From positions 1 through 40,915 of the forward strand of contig NZ_ATVM01000025.1 in assembly GCF_000420725.1 (NCBI RefSeq): a stretch of 40,915 nucleotides of DNA, in the 5' to 3' direction. The position numbers and the translations under genes are program-made. Shown here in pieces: positions 21,939 to 29,813 of the stretch. The notes under the pieces were generated by a model. That model saw only the letters and a list, made by a program, of their open reading frames with translations, had not been told where the DNA came from and made no database searches. Source of the stretch: Marinococcus halotolerans DSM 16375 (GTDB lineage Bacteria > Bacillota > Bacilli > Bacillales > Marinococcaceae). Every line of letters starts with the position of its first letter. Position 1 is the first letter of the stretch.

Positions 21939-23582
21939 TTGAGTAAAGATCGCGACAACGAACGTAAACACGATGAAGAAAAAAACGACGACAAGCAATA
22001 TAAGAATGAAGACGGCACGCTGACGACAAGACAGGGGCATCCTGTCCGGGATAACCAGAATTCAAAAACCGTGGGCAACCGCGGGCCGACAACGCTTGAA
22101 AATTATGAGTTTCTCGAAAAGATCAGCCACTTTGACCGCGAACGTGTACCGGAGCGGGTTGTACACGCCCGGGGCGCAGGCGCTCACGGCTATTTTGAAG
22201 CGTATGGCTCCTTTGGCGATGAGCCGATTTCCAAATATACACGGGCGAAAATCTTCCAGGAGGAAGGAAAGCGGACCCCGGCATTTGTACGCTTTTCCAC
22301 CGTTATCCATGGCGGGACTTCTCCGGAAACGCTCCGGGACCCGCGCGGATTTGCCGTAAAATTTTATACCGAGGACGGCAACTGGGACCTTGTAGGAAAC
22401 AACCTGAAGGTATTTTTCATCCGGGACGCCATCAAATTTCCGGACGTCATTCACGCGCTGAAGCCGGACCCGGTAACGAACGTGCAGGACAGCGAACGGA
22501 TCTTCGACTTTATGTCGCAGACACCGGAATCGATGCACATGCTGACGTTTTTATTCTCCCCGTGGGGCATTCCGGCCAACTACCGGCAGATGCAGGGCTC
22601 CGGGGTGAACACGTACAAATGGGTGAACGAAGACGGCGAAGCGGTGCTTGTGAAGTACCACTTTGAACCGGTTCAGGGCATCCGCAACCTGACCCAGGAG
22701 GAAGCGGACAGCATCCAGAGCAAAAACTTCAACCACGCCACCCAGGATCTGTATGAAGCCATTGAAGAAGGCAACTATCCAGAATGGGAGCTTCGCGTGC
22801 AGGTGATGAGCGACGATGATCATCCGGAGCTCGACTTTGACCCGCTCGATGATACGAAGCTGTGGCCGAAGGACCAGTTCCCTTGGATCCCGGTCGGCAA
22901 GCTTGTGCTTGACCGTAATCCAGAGGACTATTTCAACGAAGTTGAACAGGTGGCCTTTGGTACCGGCGTCCTTGTCGACGGCATGGATTTCTCCGATGAT
23001 AAAATGCTGCAGGGCCGTACGTTCTCGTACTCCGATACGCAGCGGTACCGCGTCGGCGCCAACTATCTGCAGCTGCCGATCAACCAGGCGAAGAAAAAGG
23101 TCGCGACGAACCAGCGCGGCGGACAGATGTCGTATAAAGTCGATAACGACGAAGGACAGAATCCGCACGTAAACTACGAGCCTTCCACGATGAATAACCT
23201 GAAGGAGGCGGAGATGAGCGGCAAGCCTCACACTCCTTATACCGAAGGGGAAGTGAAAAAAGAAGCCATCGACCGCCAGAATCCTTACCGGCAGGCGGGC
23301 GAAACGTTCCGCAAGTTTAAGGAATGGGAAAAAGACGAATTGATCAAAAACCTCGTCGACAACCTGATTCCATGTAAAAAGGAAATCCAGGAAGAAATGA
23401 TTGCCCACTTTAAGAAGTGTGATGAAGAATACGGCCGCCGGGTCGAAGAAGGGCTGAAAAACAGCAGCTCCGATGACGGCGCAGACCAGGATTCCACACA
23501 CGGCGGACCTGCAGGCGCCACGAAAACAGAAGAAGGCGTCCAACAGGCTGAAGAGCACGGCATCCCATCGGATCCGTATTAA
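21939..23582 (+). CDS. Monofunctional heme catalase (KatX/KatB-like)
   Basis: A 547-residue clade-type catalase: [14 protein letters not shown] with distal His76, LVGNN (Asn154/155), [21 protein letters not shown] and the heme-ligand motif R360-TFSY364-SDTQRYR. The 30-residue N-terminal tail and the 60-residue C-terminal tail (after [12 protein letters not shown]) are polar and low-complexity. It disproportionates hydrogen peroxide in the cytosol. Start is TTG 21939 behind AAAGGAGGT. B. subtilis has a similar-length stress/spore catalase, KatX; a sigma-B-like promoter upstream agrees with that type. Confidence 0.95.
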   Translation: MSKDRDNERKHDEEKNDDKQYKNEDGTLTTRQGHPVRDNQNSKTVGNRGPTTLENYEFLEKISHFDRERVPERVVHARGAGAHGYFEAYGSFGDEPISKYTRAKIFQEEGKRTPAFVRFSTVIHGGTSPETLRDPRGFAVKFYTEDGNWDLVGNNLKVFFIRDAIKFPDVIHALKPDPVTNVQDSERIFDFMSQTPESMHMLTFLFSPWGIPANYRQMQGSGVNTYKWVNEDGEAVLVKYHFEPVQGIRNLTQEEADSIQSKNFNHATQDLYEAIEEGNYPEWELRVQVMSDDDHPELDFDPLDDTKLWPKDQFPWIPVGKLVLDRNPEDYFNEVEQVAFGTGVLVDGMDFSDDKMLQGRTFSYSDTQRYRVGANYLQLPINQAKKKVATNQRGGQMSYKVDNDEGQNPHVNYEPSTMNNLKEAEMSGKPHTPYTEGEVKKEAIDRQNPYRQAGETFRKFKEWEKDELIKNLVDNLIPCKKEIQEEMIAHFKKCDEEYGRRVEEGLKNSSSDDGADQDSTHGGPAGATKTEEGVQQAEEHGIPSDPY

Positions 23583-23604
23583 TAGAAGAAAAGCCTGAAA
23601 CAAT

Positions 23605-23648
23605 AAAAGCTGAAGCTGGAGATCGTTCTCCGGCTTCAGCTTTTTTAC
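23605..23648. terminator. Bidirectional terminator after catalase
   Basis: AAAAGCTGAAGC and GGAG pair with CTCC and GCTTCAGCTTTT around ATCGTT, followed by TTTT. It lies five bases from the end of the convergent gene at 23653 and can end both transcripts. Confidence 0.85.
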
Positions 23649-23652
23649 ATAG

Positions 23653-24009
23653 TTACGAAAAAGTATTAACGTGCTCAAATTTGTATTGAAAACCTTGGCG
23701 TGAAGTGCCCGGCAGTTGCCATTCCGGGCTCAAAACTCTGATTTTAATCAATCGCAGCAGACTTGCGGGATCGTCCTGGAACGCTTCCATATCAAGATTG
23801 CGGTGCAGATCAATGCGGAAAAAATCGTCAGGTTTTTTTACATCCACCTCAAAGGTGATACTGACTTCGGCCAAACGGCTGCGGCAATAGAGGAGGAACC
23901 GGTACGTGCCAATGTTTTGTTGCTCCTGGAAAACACTGCCGGAAAAACTGCCTGTATGATCATCGATGGGAGGTTCCTCGTGGACAGCAGCTAAATCGAG
24001 TCGAAGCAT
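23653..24009 (-). CDS. Hypothetical cytosolic protein
   Basis: A 118-residue protein starting at ATG 24009 (MLRLDLAAVHEEPPID) behind AAAGGGTGC; the frame extends 9 bases further to another ATG without a better signal. Beta-strand-like pattern (SVFQEQQNIGTYRFLLYC, EVSITFEVDVKKPDDFFRIDL, ASLLRLIKIRVLSPEWQ) suggests a beta-sandwich domain. I do not recognise it. A second unknown gene (24095-24382) lies upstream on the same strand and may be cotranscribed. Confidence 0.55.
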   Translation of the reverse strand: MLRLDLAAVHEEPPIDDHTGSFSGSVFQEQQNIGTYRFLLYCRSRLAEVSITFEVDVKKPDDFFRIDLHRNLDMEAFQDDPASLLRLIKIRVLSPEWQLPGTSRQGFQYKFEHVNTFS

Positions 24010-24094
24010 AAAAAGCACCCTTTCTTAAGTGAAGTTACTTTTTCCTTAATAGAAGCAGGTCTTTACAGCATCCAATATCAGACTAAAAGAAATA

Positions 24095-24382
24095 TTAATG
24101 AAGCGGGGTGAAATTATTGGTGGACAATTGCTGATTGTTCAAGAAGGAACGATCAGCATGACTTAAATCGTAGGCGGCCCACGGTGCCTTTAAAACACAG
24201 GCTTCAGAAAGAAAACGGACCGGGTAGCCATTTACTGCAAACGGATGAAGGGCCTGGAACAATTTATCGATATTTGTGTGTATTTCCGGGACGTTCCCCT
24301 GCATGTAAGGTTCGAGGGTGACGGCTGTACCGACAAGCAGTTCCTGACCATAAAACATAAAACCAAAAGTAGATGAAGACAT
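24095..24382 (-). CDS. Hypothetical protein
   Basis: A 95-residue protein with ATG 24382 behind AAGGGGAAATG (an upstream ATG at 24406 is in frame but has no ribosome binding site). Sequence MSSSTFGFMFYGQELLVGTA, then EPYMQGNVPEIHTNIDKLFQ and RFLSEACVLKAPWAAYDLSH. It has no membrane segment or motif I recognise. A hairpin with a T-tract lies immediately upstream in the leader. Confidence 0.5.
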   Translation of the reverse strand: MSSSTFGFMFYGQELLVGTAVTLEPYMQGNVPEIHTNIDKLFQALHPFAVNGYPVRFLSEACVLKAPWAAYDLSHADRSFLNNQQLSTNNFTPLH

Positions 24383-24406
24383 CGGACATTTCCCCTTTGT
24401 GAGCAT

Positions 24407-24450
24407 TAAAAAAAGCCATTCCTATCCACGGGACGGGACAGAAATGGCTT
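24407..24450 (-). terminator. Terminator-like hairpin in the leader of the 24382 gene
   Basis: On the reverse strand AAGCCATT pairs with AATGGCTT across a 21-base GC-rich loop, followed by TTTTT, about 15 bases before the ribosome binding site of the gene starting at 24382. It could end transcription from the GNAT gene upstream or attenuate this gene. Confidence 0.5.
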
Positions 24451-24524
24451 GAAAAAAGCATTTTTTCCTTCTTCTAAGCCAGGCGTGTATAAAGTTAATA
24501 GGACGATGAAAAGATGGAGGTGTA

Positions 24525-24653
24525 GTGATCTGCGATATTTACAGGCAGAAAAAAGATAAATGCCCACAGACGTATGTATACCCGTATAACAATTATTTAC
24601 TCATGCCAAAAGACCTAATTTACTCTGTGGGTTATGTTCTAAGTAGTAATTGA
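24525..24653 (+). CDS. Possible 42-residue protein
   Basis: GTG 24525 is preceded by GATGGAGG at a slightly short distance and opens 42 residues (MICDIYRQKKDKCPQTYVYP, then YNNYLLMPKDLIYSVGYVL). The tyrosine-rich, non-random composition is suggestive. The 3' end overlaps the 3' end of the reverse-strand GNAT gene by 15 bases. No family recognised; it may be spurious. Confidence 0.3.
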   Translation: MICDIYRQKKDKCPQTYVYPYNNYLLMPKDLIYSVGYVLSSN

Positions 24654-25199
24654 GTAAACCACCGAGTTTATTAAACGACTTCCATCCGCGGAACGTTCAT
24701 CATTTTTAAATATGCCGTCCAGTTGAAAGCCGGCTCTCGCAAGCATTGCCGTGCTTGGATCGTTCCGTTCATCCGTCCACGCTTCAATCCGGTTCATGCC
24801 GAGGTCCTCCAGGGCGTAGCGGACAATTTCGGTGACAGCCTCCAGTGCGTATCCCCTGCGCTGGAATGGATCCAGGATCCAGTAGCCCAGCTCGCAGCGC
24901 GGCACATGCCAGTCAATTTCCTGAATAACAATGCTTCCGACAAAGGAAAGCGACTGTTTTTCAAACAGCAGGTAGCGAAGCTTTTGTTTGTTTGAGAATT
25001 GAGTACAGGCCCCCATTAAAAATTCCTTCGTCCCCTCGAGCGTTGGTGGCTCCTGGAAGGCGCTCATCCAGGCTTTAAGACTTCGATGAGACTGTAAAAT
25101 TCCTTCATAGACGGCTTCAGTATCAATCGCAGGATGTGGAATTCTTAAAAGCAGGCGTTCGGTATGCAGACTTTCTTTTCCGGGTTTTTGAGCAGAAAT
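24639..25199 (-). CDS. RimJ/RimL-type GNAT acetyltransferase with probable ATT start
   Basis: The RimL-type GNAT sequence ERLLLRIPHPAIDTEAVYEG then SHRSLKAWMSAF is read in one frame well upstream of the first ATG (25067), so a start at 25067 would delete a conserved N-terminal strand. The only codon placed behind the strong Shine-Dalgarno AAGGAGGT is ATT at 25199, which gives 186 residues, the usual RimL length. Downstream are ELGYWILDPFQRRGYALEAVTEI (CoA loop) and NDPSTAMLARAGFQLDGIFK. ATT initiation is rare (known for infC). Substrate unknown. Confidence 0.75.
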   Translation of the reverse strand: MSAQKPGKESLHTERLLLRIPHPAIDTEAVYEGILQSHRSLKAWMSAFQEPPTLEGTKEFLMGACTQFSNKQKLRYLLFEKQSLSFVGSIVIQEIDWHVPRCELGYWILDPFQRRGYALEAVTEIVRYALEDLGMNRIEAWTDERNDPSTAMLARAGFQLDGIFKNDERSADGSRLINSVVYSITT

Positions 25200-25268
25200 A
25201 TGATAACCTCCTTAGACGCGTTAACATTATTATCATTATTTTAAATTAGCAGGTATTCGCTTACAAAT

Positions 25269-25294
25269 GTTTGGAAAAAAATTATTCAAGGTAT
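25269..25294 (+). promoter_or_regulatory. Sigma-B-like promoter of the aldo/keto reductase gene
   Basis: GTTTGG, 14 nt, AGGTAT: five of six bases of the sigma-B -10 GGGTAT, 75 bases before the start codon. A B. subtilis AKR (YhdN/GSP69) is sigma-B dependent. Confidence 0.4.
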
Positions 25295-25368
25295 ATGAAC
25301 AACGTAATTGCTCTCACAGAAAATCACCTGTCAGCCAGTGGAACTTTAACACACAGGAGGCTTTAATA

Positions 25369-26439
25369 ATGGAATACATTTATTTAGGAAACTCAGGACT
25401 GCGCGTGCCGAAGTACATTCTCGGTACGATTCCATTCAGCGGCACGAATGGATTTGAACCAACAGGAAATATTGACGAAAATGATGCCCGCCGGATCGTG
25501 GATATATCACTGGAGGCAGGCATGAACATGTTCGATACTGCGAACCTGTATTCGAAGGGCGATGCCGAACGTGTTTTGGGCTCTGCGATTAAAGGACGCC
25601 GGAATGAGGTTCTCTTAACGTCCAAAACCGGCTTTCATTTTGACAATGACCCGAACGCCCTCGGTGCATCCCGCAGCAACATTGAAGCGTCCATTGACCG
25701 GACGCTAGAGCGGCTCGGCACGGATCACCTGGACGTGTATTTTGTCCACTTGTGGGACGGCCGCACGCCGGTGGAGGAAACCGTGGAAACGATGACCAAC
25801 CTCGTGAAATCCGGAAAAATCCGGTACTGGGGCGTCTCCAACTACAGCGGCTGGGCGCTTGCAAGAATATTCTCCGTGGCAGAGCGTCCGGGCTACATTC
25901 CGCCGGTTACCCAGCAGATCTATTACACACCGGAGGCTCGTGAAGCAGAGTACGAGCTGCTTCCGGCAGGCCGGGAGCTCGGCGTAAGCTCGATGATATG
26001 GAGTCCGCTCGGCGAAGGACTTCTGAACGGCAAGATCGGCCGGAATAAAAAAGCACCGGCGAATACCCGCCAGGGCGAAGGCTGGCCGGAGCCATGGATT
26101 CAGGATGAAGAACGCCTGTATCAGGTGATTGATGCGCTTGAGGAAGTAGCCGAAGGCCGGAACGCCACGGTTCCGCAGATTGCCTACGCGTGGGTCAAGG
26201 ACCGCCCGAACGTCGGCCCGATCGTCATTGCAGCCCGCAACGAAGAGCAGCTGCGTGAAAACCTGGCGTCGGCAGATATGTATCTGACGCAGGACGAGCA
26301 TGACCGGATCGAATCCGTCGCGCGTCCGGCACCGATTTACCCGCTATGGCACCGGACGATGGCCGGCTTTGAAATGGGCAGCCCGTCCGAAATGCCGTAT
26401 CTCGAAGGATACAAAAAGTCGATGGGGATGGATGAGTAA
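25369..26439 (+). CDS. Aldo/keto reductase
   Basis: A 356-residue AKR with the (beta/alpha)8 landmarks: LGNSGLRVPKYILGT, MNMFDTANLYSKGDAERVLG and the catalytic tetrad Asp56, Tyr61, Lys86 (TSKTG) and His127 (FVHLWDG). GVSNYSGW, QIYYTPEAREAEYELLP and WSPLGEGLLNGK are typical of the AKR11/12-type voltage-gated-subunit-like group that reduces aldehydes with NADPH. ATG 25369 is preceded by CAGGAGG; the frame opens earlier at 25267 without a signal. An AraC-family gene follows on the same strand after a terminator. Confidence 0.92.
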   Translation: MEYIYLGNSGLRVPKYILGTIPFSGTNGFEPTGNIDENDARRIVDISLEAGMNMFDTANLYSKGDAERVLGSAIKGRRNEVLLTSKTGFHFDNDPNALGASRSNIEASIDRTLERLGTDHLDVYFVHLWDGRTPVEETVETMTNLVKSGKIRYWGVSNYSGWALARIFSVAERPGYIPPVTQQIYYTPEAREAEYELLPAGRELGVSSMIWSPLGEGLLNGKIGRNKKAPANTRQGEGWPEPWIQDEERLYQVIDALEEVAEGRNATVPQIAYAWVKDRPNVGPIVIAARNEEQLRENLASADMYLTQDEHDRIESVARPAPIYPLWHRTMAGFEMGSPSEMPYLEGYKKSMGMDE

Positions 26440-26457
26440 TACCAGGATAAGCTAAGC

Positions 26458-26494
26458 AGCGGAAGCAGGAACTATCTGCTTCCGCTACTTTTTT
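26458..26494 (+). terminator. Terminator of the aldo/keto reductase gene
   Basis: AGCGGAAGCAG pairs perfectly with CTGCTTCCGCT around GAACTATC, followed by ACTTTTTT. Confidence 0.85.
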
Positions 26495-26651
26495 ACATAG
26501 ATAAGATTATCGAAATTATAAAGAGAATCGTTATTTTTAACAGAAAAGATGAATTATTGATAGTTAATGAAACATAATTGATAGATTATACACGCGGGAT
26601 GTAGTACGTTAAGAAAGGCAGGCCAATACATAAAACAAAGGAACATCCGCG

Positions 26652-27401
26652 ATGATTAAGGATTATGAACGTTTCCGTTCGCTGTACGAACAGGAAATAG
26701 AGAAAATGGAACTGGCGGAAAATGAAGAGCTGGTGCAGCTGTATATGGCACAGAACCGTTTTTTTGACTGTATTTTCCGCAGCCGGAAACAGGCAGCCAA
26801 AAAAGAGCTGAGGGCGATTTACCGGGTCATTACGCTTAAGCCGGAAAATGATAAACGCCTGCAGGTACTCAAGCAGTATTATTTCTTTTTGATCGGTGGT
26901 TTTCTGGACCGGTATACCCAGACCTTTTCGTTCGATAAAAAAGCGCTCGCCGCCGCGGTGGCCCTGATCAATGTCATGGAAGCATGGACACGGGAAGAGG
27001 AGTTTTACGAAGGGATCCATGTGTTGGTGGACGGAATGCTCGATACCACCTGGAATGAAGACATTCAGACCTACAACAATCCGATTATTTCCAGGTTTAT
27101 TACGCTTGTGGAACAGCAGCTGTATCAGGAGTTAAATACGGACGTTCTCGCAGGTCAGCTCGAGATCTCCCGTAGTCATGTCTCCCGGCTGGTGAACGAA
27201 GAGCTTGGCATGTCCATTCCGAACTACGTGACCTACAAACGGATTCAGGAGGCGGCCTATCTTCTCCAGAGCACAACAAGTCCGATGAAAGTAATCGCCG
27301 AACAGCTGCGATTTTCAAGCGCCAGTTATTTCGGGGTGTGCTTTAAAAACGTATACGGCTGTACGCCGAGGCAGTACCGGATATTTACTGCCCAGCGGTA
27401 A
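26652..27401 (+). CDS. AraC-family transcriptional regulator
   Basis: A 249-residue protein. The C-terminal 100 residues are an AraC HTH pair: LNTDVLAGQLEISRSHVSRLVNEELGMSIPNYVTYKRIQEA and MKVIAEQLRFSSASYFGVCFKNVYGCTPRQYR, the family signature. The N-terminal 140 residues are helical (EELVQLYMAQNRFFDCIF, KQYYFFLIGGFLDRYTQTF) and lack the usual cupin; the ligand is unknown. The adjacent aldo/keto reductase gene is the obvious candidate target, but no site is identified. Confidence 0.88.
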   Translation: MIKDYERFRSLYEQEIEKMELAENEELVQLYMAQNRFFDCIFRSRKQAAKKELRAIYRVITLKPENDKRLQVLKQYYFFLIGGFLDRYTQTFSFDKKALAAAVALINVMEAWTREEEFYEGIHVLVDGMLDTTWNEDIQTYNNPIISRFITLVEQQLYQELNTDVLAGQLEISRSHVSRLVNEELGMSIPNYVTYKRIQEAAYLLQSTTSPMKVIAEQLRFSSASYFGVCFKNVYGCTPRQYRIFTAQR

Positions 27402-27440
27402 CAGATAAAGAAAACAAAGGGAAGGAAAGAGGAAAAAGAG

Positions 27441-27713
27441 ATGCGGACGAAGGATTTGAAACAGGCGTTATTAACCTGCCTGGAGGCCAATGATGGCGAA
27501 ATGGAAATGTCAGCGTTAGTAAGGAAGGTGACTCACAAGCTGCCGTTCCCGGTGCATGCCAAAGAAATAAGCGATATTACCAACAGTTTAGAGCAGGCCG
27601 ATGCCGTGAAAAAGGTTAAATCTTCATCAGGATCGGTGGCCGTTGTTTTGCAAAAGAAAGTCTATAATGGTGCTGGTCATTATGCAGAGATCATACATAA
27701 GAGCCGTCTCTAA
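27441..27713 (+). CDS. Hypothetical small protein, possibly winged-helix
   Basis: A 90-residue protein with ATG 27441 behind GAAAGAGGAAAAAG. The arrangement LKQALLTCLEAND, ALVRKVTHKL, AKEISDITNSLEQADAVKKVKSSSGSVAVVLQ reads as helix-helix-helix-hairpin, like a small winged-helix domain. No family is recognised. It follows the AraC gene by 39 bases, so they may share a transcript. Confidence 0.5.
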   Translation: MRTKDLKQALLTCLEANDGEMEMSALVRKVTHKLPFPVHAKEISDITNSLEQADAVKKVKSSSGSVAVVLQKKVYNGAGHYAEIIHKSRL

Positions 27714-27731
27714 ACAAATAGAGGCGGCTCC
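27701..27731. terminator. Hairpin between convergent genes
   Basis: GAGCCG and CTCT pair with AGAG and CGGCTC around AAACAAAT. It overlaps the stop codon of the 90-residue gene and lies just beyond the paiA stop on the other strand. T-tracts are weak. Confidence 0.5.
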
Positions 27732-27734
27732 AGT

Positions 27735-28277
<543 letters not shown>

Positions 28278-28294
28278 TCACTCCTTTATTTAAA

Positions 28295-28747
28295 TCAGTA
28301 ATCTCTCTTATGTCCTTTTTTAACAAACTCCCAATCCTTTTCTACATTTTGCCTGACTCTTTGAAGGAGATAGAGCATGGTTTCTGCTTCTTTGTCAGAA
28401 AAGCCTTCCAAGGCCACGCCATTGGAATAATTGTTTTCCCGTGTGATGAAAGGATAAATGTTCTTTCCCTTCTCGGTGGGGAAAAGCTTTTTGATTTTTT
28501 TGTTATGTATGTCCGCTGTTTTCTCGATGAAGCCGTTCGTTTCAAGGTTTTTAATGGCCCGGGCGGCGGTGGTCCGGTCTACCTTGAGCATTCCAGCTAC
28601 TTTTTCCTGGATGATCCCTGGGTGTTCACAAATGCGCACAAGGTAGGCATACTGCCCTTTGGTAAGGTCATATTCTTTAAACTCTATATTGCTGATTGAA
28701 TCCAGCGCTCTCGCTATCATGCCGATTTCACGAAGAATTTCTGTCAT
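28295..28747 (-). CDS. MarR-family regulator upstream of paiA
   Basis: A 150-residue MarR: LTKGQYAYLVRICEHPG, HTH IIQEKVAGMLKVDRTTAARAIKNLETNGFIEK, and wing TADIHNKKIKKLFPTEKG; D-x-x-NKK replaces the usual D-x-R. It lies 26 bases upstream of paiA on the same strand, so the pair is likely one operon. Base composition is more AT-rich than the neighbouring genes, which could mean horizontal acquisition of the pair. A perfect palindrome in the promoter is a candidate autoregulatory operator. Confidence 0.9.
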   Translation of the reverse strand: MTEILREIGMIARALDSISNIEFKEYDLTKGQYAYLVRICEHPGIIQEKVAGMLKVDRTTAARAIKNLETNGFIEKTADIHNKKIKKLFPTEKGKNIYPFITRENNYSNGVALEGFSDKEAETMLYLLQRVRQNVEKDWEFVKKGHKRDY

Positions 28748-28796
28748 TCGTCCCTGCCTCCCTGCTGTATGTGTTTGTTGAAGGTGTATGTCAGGC

Positions 28797-28838
28797 TATA
28801 TAAAAAATGTACATTATCTTTGTTGCATTTGCAACAAA
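28797..28838 (-). promoter_or_regulatory. Promoter and palindromic operator of the marR-paiA operon
   Basis: TTTGTTGCA and TGCAACAAA form a perfect 9+9 palindrome with a two-base centre at 28819-28838. On the reverse strand it contains TTGCAA (-35), followed after 17 nt by TACATT (-10). The operator covers the -35, a standard position for MarR autorepression. Confidence 0.5.
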
Positions 28839-28917
28839 AAAGAGTTGACTTAATTAATACAGGTGGCGAACGAACCATGAAAAAATCAATACTATTAAAT
28901 TATATTTTGCTAGCCTG

Positions 28918-28953
28918 AAAAGAGGCTGCCCAAATTTGTGAACAGCCTCTTCC
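28918..28953 (-). terminator. Terminator of the GntR gene
   Basis: GAAGAGGCTG pairs with CAGCCTCTTTTC around a 13-base loop on the reverse strand, 35 bases after the GntR stop. Confidence 0.7.
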
Positions 28954-28988
28954 ATCTAATTATAGGTAATAACATTTTTTCTTCCCAT

Positions 28989-29705
28989 TCAGTCAATGGC
29001 GTTTAAGATATCCTGGCTGGCTCGGCGCCGGTGGGATTCCATAATGGTTCTGGCAGCTTTGCCGTCGTTTGTTTTCAAGCAGGCTACAATCGCTTCATGC
29101 TCTAAAACGGAACTGGTGGGGAGCGGGCGTTTGTTTACAGTATATAAACGGGCCCTGAATAAATGATCGGCGTGAAATTCGATTAAATCGTTCAGCCGCT
29201 GGTTTCCGGCTGCTTCTAAAATCCGGGAATGGTACTGGTCATCCAGTACGGCCCAGTCCTTAAGATTTTTACTTTCAAGGGCTGCTTTCTGATCCGCAAT
29301 CAAGGATTCTAATTGAGTAATAAATGAATCAGTCAAGTTTCGGACAGCCAGTTCGGCGGCCAGGCCGTCCAAACTTTCGGCAATTTCGTAAATTTCCATT
29401 AAGTTTTTACTTTCAATAGGGGTAACTGCGAAGCCTTTACGGGGAATGACACGCACTAAGCCCTCTGTCTGCAGACGTATCAACGCTTCCCGTACCGGCG
29501 TGCGGCTCATATCCAAAACCTCCGCCATTTCCCTTTCCAGAACCATCTTTTCCGGCGGAAGATAAAGGTTACGAATAGCCTGCCGAATAATTTGATACGC
29601 TTTTTGAGGCAGGCGTTTTTCTTCTACTGAAGAAGAAAGCTGCGTTAAATGATGGTGCAGGGTTTCATCATAAAGGATTGAAGGGGAATAATCGTTAGTG
29701 TTCAT
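28989..29705 (-). CDS. GntR-family (FadR/FCD) regulator of the tartrate-type locus
   Basis: A 238-residue FadR-subfamily GntR. The winged HTH is at about 33-95 (PQKAYQIIRQAIRNLYLPPEKMVLEREMAEVLDMSRTPVREALIRLQTEGLV) and an all-helical FCD ligand domain follows; the conserved metal site is visible as DDQYHSRILEAAGN and LEHEAIVACL. FCD regulators bind organic acids. It lies downstream of the tartrate/D-malate-type dehydrogenase on the same strand after a perfect hairpin. The GTATAC-centred palindromes in the divergent promoter are typical FCD operators, so it is probably the local repressor. Confidence 0.92.
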   Translation of the reverse strand: MNTNDYSPSILYDETLHHHLTQLSSSVEEKRLPQKAYQIIRQAIRNLYLPPEKMVLEREMAEVLDMSRTPVREALIRLQTEGLVRVIPRKGFAVTPIESKNLMEIYEIAESLDGLAAELAVRNLTDSFITQLESLIADQKAALESKNLKDWAVLDDQYHSRILEAAGNQRLNDLIEFHADHLFRARLYTVNKRPLPTSSVLEHEAIVACLKTNDGKAARTIMESHRRRASQDILNAID

Positions 29706-29747
29706 CGAAAGCCTCTCCCTGTATATAAGTTTCTATCCGTTCATATA

Positions 29748-29793
29748 AAAGTATAACACCTCCTTTTCAGTTAAAAAGGAGGTGTTATACTTT
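29748..29793 (-). terminator. Perfect 20-bp hairpin between dehydrogenase and gntR
   Basis: A 20-base arm starting AAAGTATAACACC is repeated exactly inverted around a five- to six-base loop. It can terminate the dehydrogenase transcript before gntR. The stem contains AAAAGGAGGTG on the reverse strand, a Shine-Dalgarno-like sequence without a following start codon. Confidence 0.8.
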
Positions 29794-29813
29794 AATTCTT
29801 TTATTTGCGTTTA

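Noticed and set aside
22551..23678. 375-residue reverse-strand frame opposite the catalase gene
   Set aside because: The catalase is complete with all active-site residues; the opposite frame has no family features and its length reflects GC-rich codon usage.
25205..25260. Fur/PerR-like box (ATTATTATCATTATTTT) upstream of the GNAT and aldo/keto reductase genes
   Set aside because: The stretch lacks the 7-1-7 inverted symmetry of Fur or PerR boxes and is not better than AT-rich background.
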